Notes under the pieces: model-generated
Databases searched by the model: none
The model's input: the letters and a program-made list of their open reading frames with translations, nothing else
What the model was told of the DNA's origin: nothing
Translations under genes and position numbers: made by a program
Source: Bacteroidota bacterium
Lineage (GTDB): Bacteria; Bacteroidota; Bacteroidia; Chitinophagales; Chitinophagaceae
Length of the DNA stretch: 64,000 bases
Assembly (NCBI GenBank): GCA_018268055.1
Contig: JAFDXF010000089.1
Span: forward strand, 124,001 to 188,000
Direction of reading: 5' to 3'
Part shown: positions 18,498 to 26,383 of the stretch, piece after piece
How positions within the stretch are numbered: the first letter of the stretch is position 1
How the letters are laid out: each line of letters opens with the position of its first letter

Positions 18498-20264
18498 TTG
18501 AAGGCCATTTGTTCCATATTATTTTTTATTTCGTTACACAGCATTGTGTATGCCCAGCAATTTTATTACCGAGGAGAAGTAAAAGACGAATCGGATAAAA
18601 TGATACCTTATGCATCTATTGTGCAACAAAGCACAGGTTATTTATTCAAAACAGGTTCATCAGGCAATTATGGCATTTTATCCAATATTAAACAGGATAC
18701 ATTTATCTATTCCATGGATGGATATGTAAAACAAAAAATTGCCGTCAATGCTGATAATTATACTAGTGTCAAACTCAAACGAACTCCCGCAAGCTCCAGA
18801 AGAGATAAACTTTCTTCACTGACAAAAGATTTAGGTCGTGAAGACCAGAAAGATTGGTTTACAGGAGATGAAACTTATGCAAGCCTTTTGGAAAATCACT
18901 TCGTCAATGCAAAAAAATTTCCAAGCACTGGCCTTTCTCCCAATGTGGATCGTGCATCATATAGCAATATCCGGCGCTTTATCTCAATGAAATCTTATGT
19001 GCCGCCCGATGCAGTAAGAATAGAAGAGATGCTGAATTACTTCAACTTGAATTATGAAGAACCGGACGCAGGGCAAGATTTTAAAATACAAACAAAACTG
19101 GGTGGCTGCCCTTGGAATAATGAGAGCCAGCTTTTCTTCATAGATTTATCGGCACGGAAATTAAATTTAGATTCATTACCGCCAAGCAATCTTGTTTTTC
19201 TAATTGATATTTCAGGTTCAATGGATATGCCCAATCGATTGCCGCTTTTGAAATCGGCATTTCGTTTATTGGTAAATAATCTTCGTGAGAAAGATACTGT
19301 GTCTGTTGTTGTTTATGGTGGCATATCAGGTGTAATGCTGAGTGCTGCAAGCGGAAATGATAAAGAAAAAATTATAAAAGTAATAGATGAGTTAGAGCCC
19401 GGAGGTTTCACACCCGGCGAGTCTGGAATAAAATTAGCCTATAATGTTGCCAAAAAACATTTTATTAAAAATGGAAATAATCGGGTAATTCTGGCAACGG
19501 ACGGAGATTTCAATGTGGGATTGAAAACAGAATCGGAATTGGATTCTTTGATATCACGAGAAAGAGAAAGTGGAATTTATCTTACTTGCCTTGGTGTGGG
19601 AATGGGTAATTATAAAGATTCAAAAATTCAAACACTGGCAGAAAAAGGCAATGGCAATTTTGCCTATCTCGATAATTTTAAAGAAGCAGAAAAAGTATTG
19701 CTGAAGGAATTTACGCAAATGCTTTATTCGGTAGCCGATGATGTAGTAATGAATGTCGTGTTCAATCCCGAATATGTAAAAGAGTACAGATTGATAGGCT
19801 TTGATAACAAAGTAGGCGTTTTAAAAGATACATTGGCAACAGTAGAAGGAGGGGAAATAGGTTCTGGACATTCAATGATGGCCATGTTTGAAATCATTCC
19901 TACAGAACTAAATAAAGGAGCAATAAGAGATAGCTATACCAATGGAAAGTTTGTTGAAATTAAATTGACTTATCAATTGCCCGGCCAATTAAAAGAAAAC
20001 ACTTTTGTAAAAACAGGTTATTTCCAATTTACTCCATTTGAGCGCTTGGATAAATGCTATCGCTTTTCAACTTCTATTTCCATGTTTGGCGCCTTACTTC
20101 GAAATTCAACTTTTATAAAGAATACCAGCTTTGAGGATATAATCAAAATTGGTGAAGCTGCTTCTAATAGTAACGATTTAATACAAAAAGAATTTATTGC
20201 TCTTGTTCAGGATGCAAAAAAACTTTATTCAAAAGTGAAAAAGAAAAGAAACGGAACTGAGTAA
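18498..20264 (+). CDS. von Willebrand factor A (YfbK-like) protein with N-terminal carboxypeptidase-like repeat
   Basis: 588 aa with a TTG start and signal peptide (SILFFISLHSIVYAQ). Residues about 20-95 form a carboxypeptidase-regulatory-like beta domain (G-E-V-K-D-E-S-D-K-M-I-P-Y-A-S-I). A von Willebrand domain follows, introduced by the YfbK-type FSIDVD-like region and carrying the MIDAS motif D-I-S-G-S-M, with V-I-L-A-T-D-G-D-F-N-V-G downstream, and a C-terminal DUF3520-like part. Such secreted or surface proteins bind metal-dependent ligands; the role here is unknown. It ends convergently with an outer-membrane protein gene across a hairpin. Confidence 0.84.
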   Translation: MKAICSILFFISLHSIVYAQQFYYRGEVKDESDKMIPYASIVQQSTGYLFKTGSSGNYGILSNIKQDTFIYSMDGYVKQKIAVNADNYTSVKLKRTPASSRRDKLSSLTKDLGREDQKDWFTGDETYASLLENHFVNAKKFPSTGLSPNVDRASYSNIRRFISMKSYVPPDAVRIEEMLNYFNLNYEEPDAGQDFKIQTKLGGCPWNNESQLFFIDLSARKLNLDSLPPSNLVFLIDISGSMDMPNRLPLLKSAFRLLVNNLREKDTVSVVVYGGISGVMLSAASGNDKEKIIKVIDELEPGGFTPGESGIKLAYNVAKKHFIKNGNNRVILATDGDFNVGLKTESELDSLISRERESGIYLTCLGVGMGNYKDSKIQTLAEKGNGNFAYLDNFKEAEKVLLKEFTQMLYSVADDVVMNVVFNPEYVKEYRLIGFDNKVGVLKDTLATVEGGEIGSGHSMMAMFEIIPTELNKGAIRDSYTNGKFVEIKLTYQLPGQLKENTFVKTGYFQFTPFERLDKCYRFSTSISMFGALLRNSTFIKNTSFEDIIKIGEAASNSNDLIQKEFIALVQDAKKLYSKVKKKRNGTE

Positions 20265-20303
20265 TTGTATTTACTACAATTATTGTAGATGCGAAATAAA
20301 ATA

Positions 20304-20336
20304 GGCAAGATGCAAATATTTTTATCGCATCTTGCC
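20304..20336. terminator. stem-loop between convergent genes
   Basis: GGCAAGATGC at 20304-20313 pairs with GCATCTTGCC at 20327-20336 around a 13-nt T/A-rich loop. It sits between the VWA gene and the convergent outer-membrane gene and could end both transcripts; the flanking T or A runs are short. Confidence 0.5.
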
Positions 20337-20355
20337 ATTAAAAATTGATTTATAT

Positions 20356-20982
20356 CTAAAACTTGAAACCGATACTTAGACCCAAAACTTGGTTTTTGTA
20401 TTTTGGTGTACTACTAGTACCATCGCCATTGTTGCTTTGAAGATCAAGGCTGTATCTAAAGTTCACCACAGAATTTCCGGTATTAATCTCTACACCTACT
20501 AATCCACCCAATAAATTCTTTTTGAGATTGTCATTGTCATTTTTCACATTGTTTTCCAAAGTTGAATTAGATGTTATGAATTTTGTATTGGTAGCAGTTA
20601 GAAAAGAATATTGAGGCCCTGCTACTATTGAAAACTGCTTGGATGTTTTAAATTTTGCCACTATCGGAATTTCAATAAAACTAGTAGTGACTCTGTATTC
20701 ATAAGGACTGCCTAAAACCGTACCCGTAGCTTTATAACCCTTTTGGGCATATTGTAGTTCCGGTTGAACACTAAATTCTTTGATAACCGGTATTTCTAAA
20801 AAAAATGCTGCATTAAAACCCGGCTTGAAAGCTGTACTGAAATTTTTGTCACCATCCTTAATTACATTTGAAAAATTTGCACCTGCTCTTATTCCAAAGT
20901 TGATGTCACTCTTTTTTTGAGCTTGTGTTTTTAGTATGCTTACAGAAAGTAGTAGTGCAAATACTGTGATTGTCTTCTTCAT
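20356..20982 (-). CDS. outer-membrane beta-barrel (porin-like) protein
   Basis: 208 aa from the ATG at 20982; a longer start would add 17 residues in front of an excellent signal peptide (KKTITVFALLLSVSILKTQA) and is rejected. The mature part (FGIRAGANFSNV, then SVQPELQYAQKGYKATG, then GLVGVEINTGNSVVNFRYSLDL) is the typical OMP_b-brl_2 eight-stranded barrel of Bacteroidota, ending in an aromatic residue (G-F-K-F). No function can be assigned. It is monocistronic and separated by about 220 bp from dnaJ. Confidence 0.85.
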   Translation of the reverse strand: MKKTITVFALLLSVSILKTQAQKKSDINFGIRAGANFSNVIKDGDKNFSTAFKPGFNAAFFLEIPVIKEFSVQPELQYAQKGYKATGTVLGSPYEYRVTTSFIEIPIVAKFKTSKQFSIVAGPQYSFLTATNTKFITSNSTLENNVKNDNDNLKKNLLGGLVGVEINTGNSVVNFRYSLDLQSNNGDGTSSTPKYKNQVLGLSIGFKF

Positions 20983-21201
20983 AATTGTTGATTTATTTAT
21001 TTTAGTTTGATTAATTAGCAAAACATATACCAATGATACAATATGGAATTAAAGAAATGTTATTACATTTTTTTTTGTTGTAATAAAAACATTTTTGAAA
21101 GATGATGAGTTGTACAGTGTATAAGTATAGCTCAGCAATGATATACATTGCTCAAAAGCCTTCTTCTTGGTTTAATTTTTATTAAACAGCCAATGTTTTA
21201 T

Positions 21202-22368
21202 TCAGGAAAACATCTCACGTATCCTGCTAAAAAAACCTTTATCAGCTTTATCGGGCTGCGGTTTAAAGTTTTGTGACTGACTTAATTTTTCCAACATTGC
21301 TTTCTCTTCATTGCTTACATGTTGAGGAGTCCAGATATTTATGTGAATCAATTGATCGCCTTTTTCATAAGAGTTGACAGCTGGAAAACCTTTTCCTTTC
21401 AATCGCAATATTTTACCACTTTGTGTGCCTGCCGGTATTTTTATTTTTGCTTTACCGTCAATAGTCGGTACTTCCACTTGTACTCCAAATACCGCATCTG
21501 AAAAAGAAATATGTAAATCGTATGCTACGTTTACACCATCACGATGCAATTCTTTATGCTGCTCTTCTTCTATGAGTACAATCAAATCTCCTGCGGACCC
21601 ACCTCTTTCTCCCGCATTCCCTCTACCACTTACACTCATCTGCATTCCTTCTTGTACACCTGCCGGAATGTCTATACTTACTGTTTCTTCATGATACACT
21701 CTACCGTCTCCCTTGCACGCAGTACATTTAGCTGTAACCGTTGTTCCTTCGCCATTACAAGTAGGGCAGGTAGTTACCGTTTGCATTTGGCCCAAGAATG
21801 TATTTTGCACTCTTCGTACTTGACCACTGCCACCACAGGTGCCACAGGTTTGAATGCTGCCTTTATCTTTTGCACCACTGCCATTACAAGTACTGCAACC
21901 AACGTATTTTTTTACTTTAATATTTTTAGTAACACCTTTTGCGATTTCTTCATAAGTCAATTTAATTCTTACTCTGAGATTGCTGCCTCGAACACCACGA
22001 CTGCGTTGACCACCACCACCACCTCTTTTTTGTCCGCCTCCAAAAATATTTCCAAAAAAATCTTCACCAAACACATCGCCAAACTGGCTAAAGATGTCTT
22101 CCATATTCATTCCGCCGCCACCAAAACCTCCACGGCCATTACCACTCACACCGGCGTGACCGTAACGATCGTATTGCGCTCTTTTATCCGCATCACTTAA
22201 TATTTCATAAGCTTCAGCAGCTTCTTTAAATTTTTCTTCAGCAGCTTTATCTCCCGGATTACGATCAGGATGATATTGCATCGCTACTTTGCGATAAGCT
22301 TTTTTTATTTCATCCGCATTGGAAGTTTTACTTACACCTAATATTTCGTAATAATCTCTTTTAGACAT
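21202..22368 (-). CDS. dnaJ: chaperone protein DnaJ
   Basis: 388 aa with the full class A layout: J domain with Y-H-P-D-R-N-P, a Gly/Phe-rich linker ([16 protein letters not shown]), a zinc-binding domain with four CxxCxGxG repeats ([32 protein letters not shown]), and the two C-terminal substrate-binding beta domains. DnaJ delivers unfolded clients to DnaK and stimulates its ATPase. It lies 32 bp after grpE in the same direction, the usual heat-shock pair; dnaK is not in the window. Confidence 0.97.
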   Translation of the reverse strand: MSKRDYYEILGVSKTSNADEIKKAYRKVAMQYHPDRNPGDKAAEEKFKEAAEAYEILSDADKRAQYDRYGHAGVSGNGRGGFGGGGMNMEDIFSQFGDVFGEDFFGNIFGGGQKRGGGGGQRSRGVRGSNLRVRIKLTYEEIAKGVTKNIKVKKYVGCSTCNGSGAKDKGSIQTCGTCGGSGQVRRVQNTFLGQMQTVTTCPTCNGEGTTVTAKCTACKGDGRVYHEETVSIDIPAGVQEGMQMSVSGRGNAGERGGSAGDLIVLIEEEQHKELHRDGVNVAYDLHISFSDAVFGVQVEVPTIDGKAKIKIPAGTQSGKILRLKGKGFPAVNSYEKGDQLIHINIWTPQHVSNEEKAMLEKLSQSQNFKPQPDKADKGFFSRIREMFS

Positions 22369-22400
22369 TTTGTTCGTGCAATTAATTGGTGATGCAATAC

Positions 22401-22955
22401 TTATTTGCCTACTACAACTTTAGCGTGACGAATAATTTTATCATTCAAATAATATCCTTTCAGAATTTCATCCACCACTTTGCCTTTTAGCTCTTCTGTT
22501 GGTGCAGGAATTTCTGTAATGGCTTCGTGCAAATCGGGGTTAAAATCTGCATGGATACTTTCCATTTCTTTTAATCCTCTTGCTTGTAATGTATTTTTAA
22601 GTTTATTAAAAACAAGTAAAACACCTTTTATTTCCGGTGCTGCATTTTTATTATTTTGTATTTGCTTCTGAGCACGATCGCAATCATCCAAAATATCCAG
22701 CATATCTGTAATTACATCACGACCTGCCGTTTGAATTAATTCTACTCTTTCTTTTGCATTTCTGCGTTTGAAGTTTTCAAACTCGGCCATCAATCGCAGA
22801 TATTTATCTTTCGATTCATCTAATTCTGTTTTGAGTTGTTCCATTTCAGACTCTTCAGCTACAGGGTCATTCAAATGGATGCTGCCACTCACTGCTTCAT
22901 CTGCGTTGATGTTCATCTCAACGTTTTCATCAGCATTGTTTTTTGTGTGTTTCAT
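22401..22955 (-). CDS. grpE: nucleotide exchange factor GrpE
   Basis: 184 aa. An acidic N-terminus is followed by a long coiled coil ([20 protein letters not shown], then EFENFKRR) and a C-terminal beta domain with F-N-P-D-L-H-E-A-I, then D-E-I-L-K-G-Y and the final A-K-V-V-V-G-K, all typical of GrpE. It releases ADP from DnaK and acts as thermosensor of the DnaK system. It is the first gene of a grpE-dnaJ operon driven by the promoter at 23029-23058. Confidence 0.96.
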   Translation of the reverse strand: MKHTKNNADENVEMNINADEAVSGSIHLNDPVAEESEMEQLKTELDESKDKYLRLMAEFENFKRRNAKERVELIQTAGRDVITDMLDILDDCDRAQKQIQNNKNAAPEIKGVLLVFNKLKNTLQARGLKEMESIHADFNPDLHEAITEIPAPTEELKGKVVDEILKGYYLNDKIIRHAKVVVGK

Positions 22956-23028
22956 TTCTTTGTTATTTAAAGCGTATGCTATTAGATATAAAAAAGATAA
23001 TAGCCTGACTTTCTTTCAGAAAGGCCGG

Positions 23029-23058
23029 CAAAGGTACGTTTGTCAAGAATACTGCCAA
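23029..23058 (-). promoter_or_regulatory. promoter TTG-N19-TACCTTTG for grpE-dnaJ
   Basis: On the minus strand TTG (23058-23056) and TACCTTTG (23036-23029) are separated by 19 bp, an exact fit to the Bacteroidota housekeeping consensus. It lies about 75 bp before the grpE start. No CIRCE element was seen. Confidence 0.62.
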
Positions 23059-23112
23059 TTACAAAATTGGGACAAAATGGCCTTTTTCAGAGGAGTAAAC
23101 TGACAGTATCGC

Positions 23113-23141
23113 TTGTAAATCAGCAGTTTCTTGTACCTTTC
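23113..23141 (+). promoter_or_regulatory. promoter TTG-N18-TACCTTTC for the rRNA methyltransferase
   Basis: TTG at 23113-23115 and TACCTTTC at 23134-23141 (one mismatch to TAnnTTTG). The ATG follows 4 nt after the box, so the transcript would be nearly leaderless. It decides against the TTG at 23131 as start, since that codon lies inside the promoter. Confidence 0.5.
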
Positions 23142-23145
23142 GGCC

Positions 23146-24318
23146 ATGGTAAAGGTTTATTTAAAAAGAAAAATTTCTCCTCGTGTTGCAAATGGGCACC
23201 CCTGGATTTTTAATAACGAAGTGGACAAAACAGAAGGAGATTTCAAAGGTGGAGATATTGTTGAAGTGTTTAGTCACGATCAAAAATTTATTGGAAAAGG
23301 TTATATCAATCCTCAGTCGCAGATAATAGTGCGATTGCTGACAAGAAGTAAGACTGATGAAATAAATGAAGCATTCTTTTTAAAAAAACTTACCGAATGT
23401 TGGGAATATCGGCAACAATTAGGCTATACTGAAAACTGTAGATTGGTTTTTGGAGAAGCAGATTCATTGCCCCAATTAATCATTGATAAGTTTAATGATT
23501 ATTTTGTCATTCAAACACTTGCTTTGGGTATGGATGTTTGGAAGCCTGCTTTGGTTAAAGCAATAAATACAAGATTTAAACCCAAAGGTATCTATGAACG
23601 AAATGATGTTCCTGTAAGAGAATTAGAAGGGTTACCACAACAAAAAGGCTTTTTGTCAAACGAGTTTGATACTAAGATTATCATCAACGAAAATGGATTA
23701 AAATTTTTAGTTGATTTAGAAAATGGACAAAAGACCGGTTACTTTTTAGACCAACAGGATAATCGCAGAGCCATTCAGCATATTGTGAAAGACGCTGAAG
23801 TATTAGGTGCTTTTACCTACACAGGAACTTTTGAAATTCATGCAGGTTATTATGGTGCAAAATCTGTTTTGGGATTAGACATTTCTGAAAATGCTGTGAA
23901 GCAGGCAAATGAGAATGCACGTATCAATGGTCTTGAAAACATTTGTCGATTTGAAACCGCTAATGCATTTGATGTGTTGAAGCAATGGGGCAAAGAAGGA
24001 AAAAAGTATGATGTTGTAATGTTAGATCCACCTGCTTTTACCAAGAGTAGAGAAACCATTCAGAAAGCTATTACAGGTTATAAAGAAATTAATTTACGTG
24101 GAATGAAGTTGGTAAAACCAGGAGGGTTTTTAGTTACATCTTCCTGTACCAATCTTGTAAATGCAGATTTGTTTTTACAAATAATTGATATGGCTGCCAA
24201 AGACGCTCGAAGAAAATTAAGACAAGTAGTTTTTCAAACTCAATCAGCAGACCACCCAATAATTCGCGGAATGGAAAACACACACTATCTTAAATTCTTG
24301 ATTGTGCAGGTGCAATAA
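23146..24318 (+). CDS. rlmI: class I SAM-dependent rRNA methyltransferase (RlmI-like)
   Basis: 390 aa from ATG 23146. An N-terminal PUA domain (VYLKRKISPRVANGHPWIF, then G-D-I-V-E-V) is followed by an EEHEE-type segment and a Rossmann methyltransferase domain with N-G-Q-K-T-G-Y-F-L-D-Q, A-F-T-Y-T-G-T-F, V-M-L-D-P-P-A-F and the catalytic-region T-S-S-C-T. RlmI in Escherichia coli makes m5C1962 in 23S rRNA. The exact target in this organism is inferred from family. It is divergent from grpE with both promoters in a 190-bp gap. Confidence 0.86.
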   Translation: MVKVYLKRKISPRVANGHPWIFNNEVDKTEGDFKGGDIVEVFSHDQKFIGKGYINPQSQIIVRLLTRSKTDEINEAFFLKKLTECWEYRQQLGYTENCRLVFGEADSLPQLIIDKFNDYFVIQTLALGMDVWKPALVKAINTRFKPKGIYERNDVPVRELEGLPQQKGFLSNEFDTKIIINENGLKFLVDLENGQKTGYFLDQQDNRRAIQHIVKDAEVLGAFTYTGTFEIHAGYYGAKSVLGLDISENAVKQANENARINGLENICRFETANAFDVLKQWGKEGKKYDVVMLDPPAFTKSRETIQKAITGYKEINLRGMKLVKPGGFLVTSSCTNLVNADLFLQIIDMAAKDARRKLRQVVFQTQSADHPIIRGMENTHYLKFLIVQVQ

Positions 24319-24336
24319 TATTAAAAGTGAATGGAA

Positions 24337-24678
24337 TTATTTTGAAACTTGAAACTTTCCTGACTCTACTACTCTTCCGTAAGCATCTACGAGGTGATAC
24401 ATATATAACCCGCGATTATAATCCGATAAATCAAGAGTAGTTTTCTGTTGTGATATTCTTGCTTCAGTCATTTTTCGACCGATGAAATTGTAAACTTGTA
24501 CAGTTAATCCCTTATCATTCTTTTGCAATTCAAATGTGATGTATGAAGTAGCAGGATTGGGGTAGAGTTTTACAAATTTATCCGTTCCCTCAGTTGTTGG
24601 AATATTTCGTGTAGTCTGTGCCTGCAGTTGAGGTGCCAGAAATACAAGAAGCATTAGTATGAATAAAAGTTTTTTCAA
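24337..24678 (-). CDS. small secreted protein consisting almost only of a T9SS type A sorting domain
   Basis: 113 aa from a TTG start. A signal peptide (KKLLFILMLLVFLAPQLQAQ) is followed after only about 15 residues by the type A T9SS C-terminal domain: K-L-Y-P-N-P-A-T-S-Y-I-T, V-Y-N-F-I-G-R-K-M and the closing Y-N-R-G-L-Y-M-Y-H-L-V. There is almost no cargo. Such minimal proteins are common in Bacteroidota but their role is unknown; it could be a small surface peptide, a decoy for the secretion machinery, or a decayed gene. It is convergent with the rRNA methyltransferase gene 18 bp away. Confidence 0.8.
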   Translation of the reverse strand: MKKLLFILMLLVFLAPQLQAQTTRNIPTTEGTDKFVKLYPNPATSYITFELQKNDKGLTVQVYNFIGRKMTEARISQQKTTLDLSDYNRGLYMYHLVDAYGRVVESGKFQVSK

Positions 24679-24833
24679 CGAATCAAATCTACGTTTATTA
24701 TGCTAAAAATAAGCCTTATTTATTTACTTTCAATCGTAAAAATACTTAGTACTTATAGGTTAATGATTATCAGTTAGTTATAGATAAAAAAGTATTTAAT
24801 TTATACTTAAAGAAAAGATAAAATAATACAGAA

Positions 24834-26150
24834 TTATTCGATTTTCAATTTATTTCTCTTTTTCTTGAACTTTTTTTTCTTCATTTTCTTTAAAATCTCT
24901 TTTGCTACTTCTTGTGTTCCGTCAATTTTAAAATCATATTTTAGTTTTAAAATATCTGCTACTATCGGATACACATTTACGTTTTGAAAAGACGGTATAG
25001 TAATATGTTTTTTGAATGCAGGCCCCCAAGCATAGAATGTGGCGTGCATATCTTTAACGGTATAAGGATTGTAGCCATGTGCCCCCGATTTCATTTTTCT
25101 TCCGGGTGTACCAAAGCCTCGTGGCCAATCTGCTACTAATAATATATCTCCAATACGGTTCATCACATCATCGGATGTTTTGTAATGTAAACTATCGGGT
25201 ATGCTGTCTCTCAGATAAACTTTAAAACCGTTTTCCTGTAGTTTCAATGCTTGGTACGCATTCGGAATGTCGGCTTTGTTTTTAGCATAGAGTGATGTTA
25301 TTTCAGCGCCAAACGAAACAAGAAATTTAGTTGTATCAATATTATTGGGAACGATTACCGGATGATCTACATCTACAGTTGTCATTCCATGATCGGAAAC
25401 AAAAATAAAATTCACTGGAAGCCCTGTGCTGTTTACTGTATTCACTAATTTTTGAATACTGGAATCGAGCCAGCGTACAGACTGTTGTGTTTCGGGAGCA
25501 TCGGGGCCAAACTCATGTCCGTTATGATCTACTTCAGGAAAATAAAATGTAATTAGGTGCGGTCTGCGATCTTCAGGAAGTTGCAACCAATCTTTTACAA
25601 TTTGAATACGCCTGTCAATAGGGATGGCTTCATTGTAAGTATAGTAATATGTAGGTAATACTCCTTTTACATCTGCTTCCGAGCCTACCCAATAAAAACT
25701 TGCAGAAAGCATTTTATGCTGTTCGGCCAGTACCCAAATAGGTGTACCACCATACCAACTTCCGTCTTTTACCACAGATGCTTTACGCATACCATAAAAT
25801 GTTTTTTTCTCTCTATCATAAAAACTATTGTTCACCAATCCATGATGTGCAGGATACAAACCGGTTACCAATGTATAGTGATTGGGAAAGGTAAGCGAAG
25901 GATAAGAAGGTATCATAGACTCAGCTCGCACACCACTATTGGCAAGGTTCAATAAATTGGTAGCACCATATTTCTCTGCATAATCATACCTGAAGCCATC
26001 GGCAGAGATAAGAATTACATAAGGCTTTTGCTCTTGCTTTATACTGTTTTCTCTTCCGGCAATAATTTTTTGCGTAGTATCGGTTGTGCTTTGAGCATTA
26101 ATAAAATTAAAACATAGTGCGAGCAAGACGAATAATGATAATTTCTTCAT
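24834..26150 (-). CDS. secreted alkaline phosphatase family / nucleotide pyrophosphatase-phosphodiesterase
   Basis: 438 aa with a signal peptide (KKLSLFVLLALCFNFINAQ). Metal-site motifs of the type I phosphodiesterase family are in order: I-S-A-D-G-F-R-Y-D-Y, the nucleophile loop P-S-L-T-F-P-N-H-Y, Y-F-P-E-V-D-H-N-G-H, V-S-D-H-G-M and G-A-H-G-Y-N-P. The enzyme would hydrolyse phosphodiester or pyrophosphate bonds (nucleotides or phospholipid headgroups) in the periplasm, for phosphate scavenging. The C-terminus is an unusual lysine-rich tail (KKMKKKKFKKKRNKLKIE), possibly an anionic-surface anchor. A -7 box TATTTTTG lies at 26182-26189 on the same strand. Confidence 0.9.
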   Translation of the reverse strand: MKKLSLFVLLALCFNFINAQSTTDTTQKIIAGRENSIKQEQKPYVILISADGFRYDYAEKYGATNLLNLANSGVRAESMIPSYPSLTFPNHYTLVTGLYPAHHGLVNNSFYDREKKTFYGMRKASVVKDGSWYGGTPIWVLAEQHKMLSASFYWVGSEADVKGVLPTYYYTYNEAIPIDRRIQIVKDWLQLPEDRRPHLITFYFPEVDHNGHEFGPDAPETQQSVRWLDSSIQKLVNTVNSTGLPVNFIFVSDHGMTTVDVDHPVIVPNNIDTTKFLVSFGAEITSLYAKNKADIPNAYQALKLQENGFKVYLRDSIPDSLHYKTSDDVMNRIGDILLVADWPRGFGTPGRKMKSGAHGYNPYTVKDMHATFYAWGPAFKKHITIPSFQNVNVYPIVADILKLKYDFKIDGTQEVAKEILKKMKKKKFKKKRNKLKIE

Positions 26151-26349
26151 TTTTCAAAAATTTTTGACTGGTAACTCATATCAAAAATACAATAACCCTT
26201 AAACATTTTAGCCCTGTTTTTATTGAAAATGTCTAAAGGTATAGAGCACTGATAGAAGGTCTGTTTATAATTATATCCAATCAATCGTAAAATGAACAAT
26301 AAAAGGATAAGTTTGTTAATGAAATGAAAACCGAATATTGTCTTCCGTT

Positions 26350-26357
26350 TAACTTTG
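26350..26357 (+). promoter_or_regulatory. -7 box TAACTTTG upstream of the MG2/plug gene
   Basis: Exact TAnnTTTG match 26 nt before the ATG at 26384. An upstream in-frame ATG at 26324 lies before the box and is therefore unlikely to be used. Confidence 0.45.
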
Positions 26358-26383
26358 TTAGCTTTATAGATATAATATATAAA

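Noticed and set aside
21544..22200. 218-aa frame opposite dnaJ
   Set aside because: Antisense shadow produced by the Gly/Cys codons of dnaJ; no start context or motif.
22956..23145. CIRCE or similar heat-shock operator before grpE
   Set aside because: No inverted TTAGCACTC-type repeat was found; only a housekeeping-type promoter is visible.
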